This document shows, in pieces, positions 5,440-7,417 of a stretch of 7,417 bases of DNA. The stretch lies in the NCBI GenBank assembly GCA_031266115.1, contig JAISBQ010000013.1, positions 1 through 7,417 of the forward strand, in the 5' to 3' direction. Made by a program: the position numbers and the translations under genes. A model generated the notes under the pieces. That model was not told where the DNA came from. It ran no database searches and saw only the letters and a list, made by a program, of their open reading frames with translations. How positions within the stretch are numbered: the stretch's first letter is position 1; each line of letters opens with the position of its first letter. Source of the stretch: Bifidobacteriaceae bacterium. Lineage in GTDB: Bacteria; Actinomycetota; Actinomycetes; Actinomycetales; WQXJ01.

Positions 5440-7417
5440 CTACTTCTTGGCGACCTTCCTAGTCGGCAGCGACGCACGGGTTGCCGACGTGTAGCCGGAG
5501 AGCTTGCCCGTCACCTTGACCTGGATCTTCTTCCCGGCCATGGCCTTGGTGAGCTTCAGCGTGGGCCCGGTGGCCTTGGCGATGACCTTGCCGCTCGCGT
5601 ACCACTTGTAGCTGTAGGTGGCTCCAGCGGTCCAGTTCCCGGGCCTCGCGGTGAGCTTCTTGCCGACCTTCGCGGTGCCCTTGATGGTGGGTCGGGTGGA
5701 CTTCACCACGGGGGTAGCCAGGATGGGCGGCGCGGCGCTGGCACGATCGTCGGGAGCCGCAGCGGGTGGCACCACGGTGACGATCGGCGCCGGGACCACG
5801 ACCGGCGGTGCGGGCGCCGCCGGTGGGATGCTCACGACCGGTGTCGGAACCACCACGTCCGGCGGGTTGACTGTCACCGCAGGCGGGGTGACGGTGATCG
5901 CGGGTGGGGTGACCGTAATCGTGGGTGGCGTCGTATCCTGCGGAACCCACACGAGTCCCACCTCGCCTGACCCGATCTCGTTGACCGCGCGGTAGTACAC
6001 CCACCCGAAGATCGCCAACGGCCCGCTATACGGGAGCCAGGTGGCGCCATCGGGGGAGTACTCCACGCTGACGCCCGCACCGGCGGCGCTGAGCGTCAAG
6101 CGGCCGGGCGCAGTGACGGCGCTCGCGGCTCCCGGCCCGGGCAGCGCGCTGGCGATGACCACCGTGATGGAGGTCTCGGCACTGCGGCCGAGCTGATCGA
6201 ACACCCGCGCCGCCACCGTATGCGTTCCCTCACCGGTCACGATCACTGACCGGCCGGGCGCCAGCGTCCATTCGCCATCGTCCACCTTGGTCTCCACCAC
6301 CGGCAGGGCGCCCGCGGTGACATCGAAGGTCACGGTGACGTCACCGGCATAGGAACCGGACGGGCCCGATGGCGTCTGATTGACAGCGCCGGCGATCACC
6401 GGTGCCGCCTGGGTGGGCAGAACCGTGATCCACGCCGACTGCACCATCGTGGTCGGGGTGGCCGACCCGTCGGAGATGGTCGCGACGGCTGTGATACGGG
6501 TGCGTCCGGCCTTCGTGGCGGTGAATGCCCCGTCGGCGTCGATCGTCGCCTCGGCGCTGTTTTCGTCCATGGGCGCGATGAGATATGCGACCGTGGCCGT
6601 CGACCCGGTCGGCAGCAACTCCGCCGTCCCGGCGACCGTGGCCGTGGCGGAGGTGCCGGTCACCTGGAGAACCTGGTCCGGTAGATCGATCACCGGTCCG
6701 TCATCGTCCCCTTGGACCACCACGGGGAAGGAGGAGGACTTGGTGAGGCCGTTCGCCGTGACCGTCGCGGTGATGGTGGCGGCGCCAAGGCCGGCAGGCG
6801 TCACGGCGCCGCGATCGTCGACGATGGCGACGGCCGGATCGGACGTCGTGTAGACCACTTCGACGCCCGGCGCTCCGAGGTCGAAGAAGGATTGGTCGAT
6901 ATCGGTGGCCGAGAGGTTCGCGTGAATCGCGGTGTGGGGTGCATTCAGGTTGAGGCGGATGCCATCGGGCACCGTCATCACGGTGGCTAGGGCCGGGCGC
7001 GGCGGGCCGGTCAGCGTGACAAACGTCGCTGGTCCCACGCCTGCCTCGGGTCCCACCTGGATGCGCCAGGCGCCTTCATCCCACACGGCCTTGCCTGCGT
7101 CCTCATCCCAGAACCACAGGTCCTTGGCCGCCACCTCGATGGAAACAGTGGCCGTCTGGCCGGAGGCCAGGCTCACCTTCTCGAATCCGCGCAGCTGGCG
7201 CTGGGGGCGGGCGATGCCGTCCGATCCCGGTGCGGTGGCATAGAGCTGGACTACCTCCTTCGCGGCGACCGAACCGGTGTTGCGAACGTCCACGAAGGCC
7301 GTCACGGTCCCGTCCCCATCCACCGACGCTGTGTCCAGCCGGAGGTTCGAGTAGGCGAACCGCGAATATGTCAGCCCGTGACCAAACGCGTACGAGACCG
7401 GGCCGGTGAAGTACTGG
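5440..7417 (-). CDS. Secreted GH3-family glycoside hydrolase, C-terminal part with Ig-like modules (N-terminus outside window)
   Basis: The frame is open from the window edge to TAG at 5442-5440, giving 658 residues. Position 7323 is only an internal GTG; the frame before it reads FTGPVSYAFGHGLTYSRF, the conserved GH3 segment leading into the fibronectin-III-like domain. That domain (about 7416-7006) shows VDVRNTGSVAAKEVVQLYA, RPQRQLRGFEKV and DEGAWRIQVG, typical of beta-glucosidase/xylosidase-type GH3 enzymes. Next come a BIG2-like module (~6965-6705: VVYTTSDPAVAIVDDRGAVT), a second Ig-like module (~6700-6410), a third (~6407-6145: VDDGEWTLAPGRSVIV, GTHTVAARVFDQLGRS) and a chitobiase-like Ig module (~6125-5936: VEYSPDGATWLPYSGPL). 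A Pro/Val/Thr-rich linker (~5935-5715) leads to a Lys-rich C-terminal module (~5712-5443: PTIKGTAKVGKKLTA, YSYKWYASGK, SGYTSAT). There is no LPxTG or membrane anchor, so it is probably secreted and held, if at all, by these modules. The catalytic residues and substrate cannot be seen. Confidence 0.88.
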   Translation of the reverse strand, partial: QYFTGPVSYAFGHGLTYSRFAYSNLRLDTASVDGDGTVTAFVDVRNTGSVAAKEVVQLYATAPGSDGIARPQRQLRGFEKVSLASGQTATVSIEVAAKDLWFWDEDAGKAVWDEGAWRIQVGPEAGVGPATFVTLTGPPRPALATVMTVPDGIRLNLNAPHTAIHANLSATDIDQSFFDLGAPGVEVVYTTSDPAVAIVDDRGAVTPAGLGAATITATVTANGLTKSSSFPVVVQGDDDGPVIDLPDQVLQVTGTSATATVAGTAELLPTGSTATVAYLIAPMDENSAEATIDADGAFTATKAGRTRITAVATISDGSATPTTMVQSAWITVLPTQAAPVIAGAVNQTPSGPSGSYAGDVTVTFDVTAGALPVVETKVDDGEWTLAPGRSVIVTGEGTHTVAARVFDQLGRSAETSITVVIASALPGPGAASAVTAPGRLTLSAAGAGVSVEYSPDGATWLPYSGPLAIFGWVYYRAVNEIGSGEVGLVWVPQDTTPPTITVTPPAITVTPPAVTVNPPDVVVPTPVVSIPPAAPAPPVVVPAPIVTVVPPAAAPDDRASAAPPILATPVVKSTRPTIKGTAKVGKKLTARPGNWTAGATYSYKWYASGKVIAKATGPTLKLTKAMAGKKIQVKVTGKLSGYTSATRASLPTRKVAKK
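5839..5931 (-). repeat. Tandem 21-bp (7-residue) repeats encoding a Pro/Val/Thr linker
   Basis: In the GH3 gene, three consecutive 21-bp units at 5902-5922, 5881-5901 and 5860-5880 encode TITVTPP, AITVTPP and AVTVNPP. A degenerate fourth unit (DVVVPTP) is at 5839-5859, and TPP precedes the first. The units differ at synonymous and some non-synonymous positions, so the repeat is diverged. It probably forms an extended spacer between the Ig-like modules and the C-terminal module. Confidence 0.85.

Noticed and set aside
4454..5494. 346-codon plus-strand open frame opposite the HhH-GPD-like gene and the hairpin region
   Set aside because: It runs through both hairpins and the intergenic region and has no family motif; the minus-strand frame here has conserved-looking blocks.
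5839..5931. Non-coding minisatellite
   Set aside because: The 21-bp period is in frame and encodes a Pro-rich linker, and the units vary as expected for a coding repeat.

Overview
The window is GC-rich throughout, with coding sequence biased to G or C in third positions. Its protein families (actinobacterial-type surface glycan proteins, and a secreted GH3 enzyme with many Ig-like domains and a Lys-rich C-terminal module) point to a high-GC Gram-positive bacterium (Actinomycetota). The genus cannot be fixed from the sequence alone.

Plus strand, 1-4420: three co-directional, tightly packed genes that look like the downstream end of a cell-surface polysaccharide operon. They are (i) the C-terminal end of a WbsX/GH99-like protein, cut by the window edge; (ii) a 760-residue protein with degenerate tandem DPxxYL-type repeats, a diverged GT2 glycosyltransferase domain and what looks like only the N-terminal half of a GT4 glycosyltransferase; and (iii) a 587-residue polytopic membrane protein with a large C-terminal soluble part, probably a GT-C-type glycosyltransferase or another glycan-assembly membrane protein. 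Gene spacing is 16 bp between (i) and (ii). Between (ii) and (iii) it is 14 bp, or a 4-bp overlap if an earlier start is used. Together they would build or modify an exported glycan: cytoplasmic sugar transfer by (i) and (ii), and a membrane or extracytoplasmic step by (iii).

A 72-bp convergent intergenic region (4421-4492) separates this operon from the minus strand. There, 5242-4493 encodes a 249-residue protein of a poorly characterised actinobacterial family whose C-terminal half resembles HhH-GPD DNA glycosylases. Upstream of it, 5243-5439 holds two perfect GC-rich hairpins (17-bp and 12-bp stems), which probably terminate the next minus-strand gene.

That gene, 7417-5440, is the C-terminal 658 residues of a secreted GH3-family glycoside hydrolase (beta-glucosidase/xylosidase type). 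It contains the GH3 fibronectin-III-like domain, about four Ig-like modules, a Pro/Val/Thr-rich linker with 7-residue tandem repeats, and a Lys-rich C-terminal module. The catalytic domain lies outside the window.

I see no tRNA, rRNA, CRISPR array, insertion sequence, phage gene or defence system. The most unusual item is the protein at 360-2642, whose GT2 motifs are altered and whose GT4 part is truncated.
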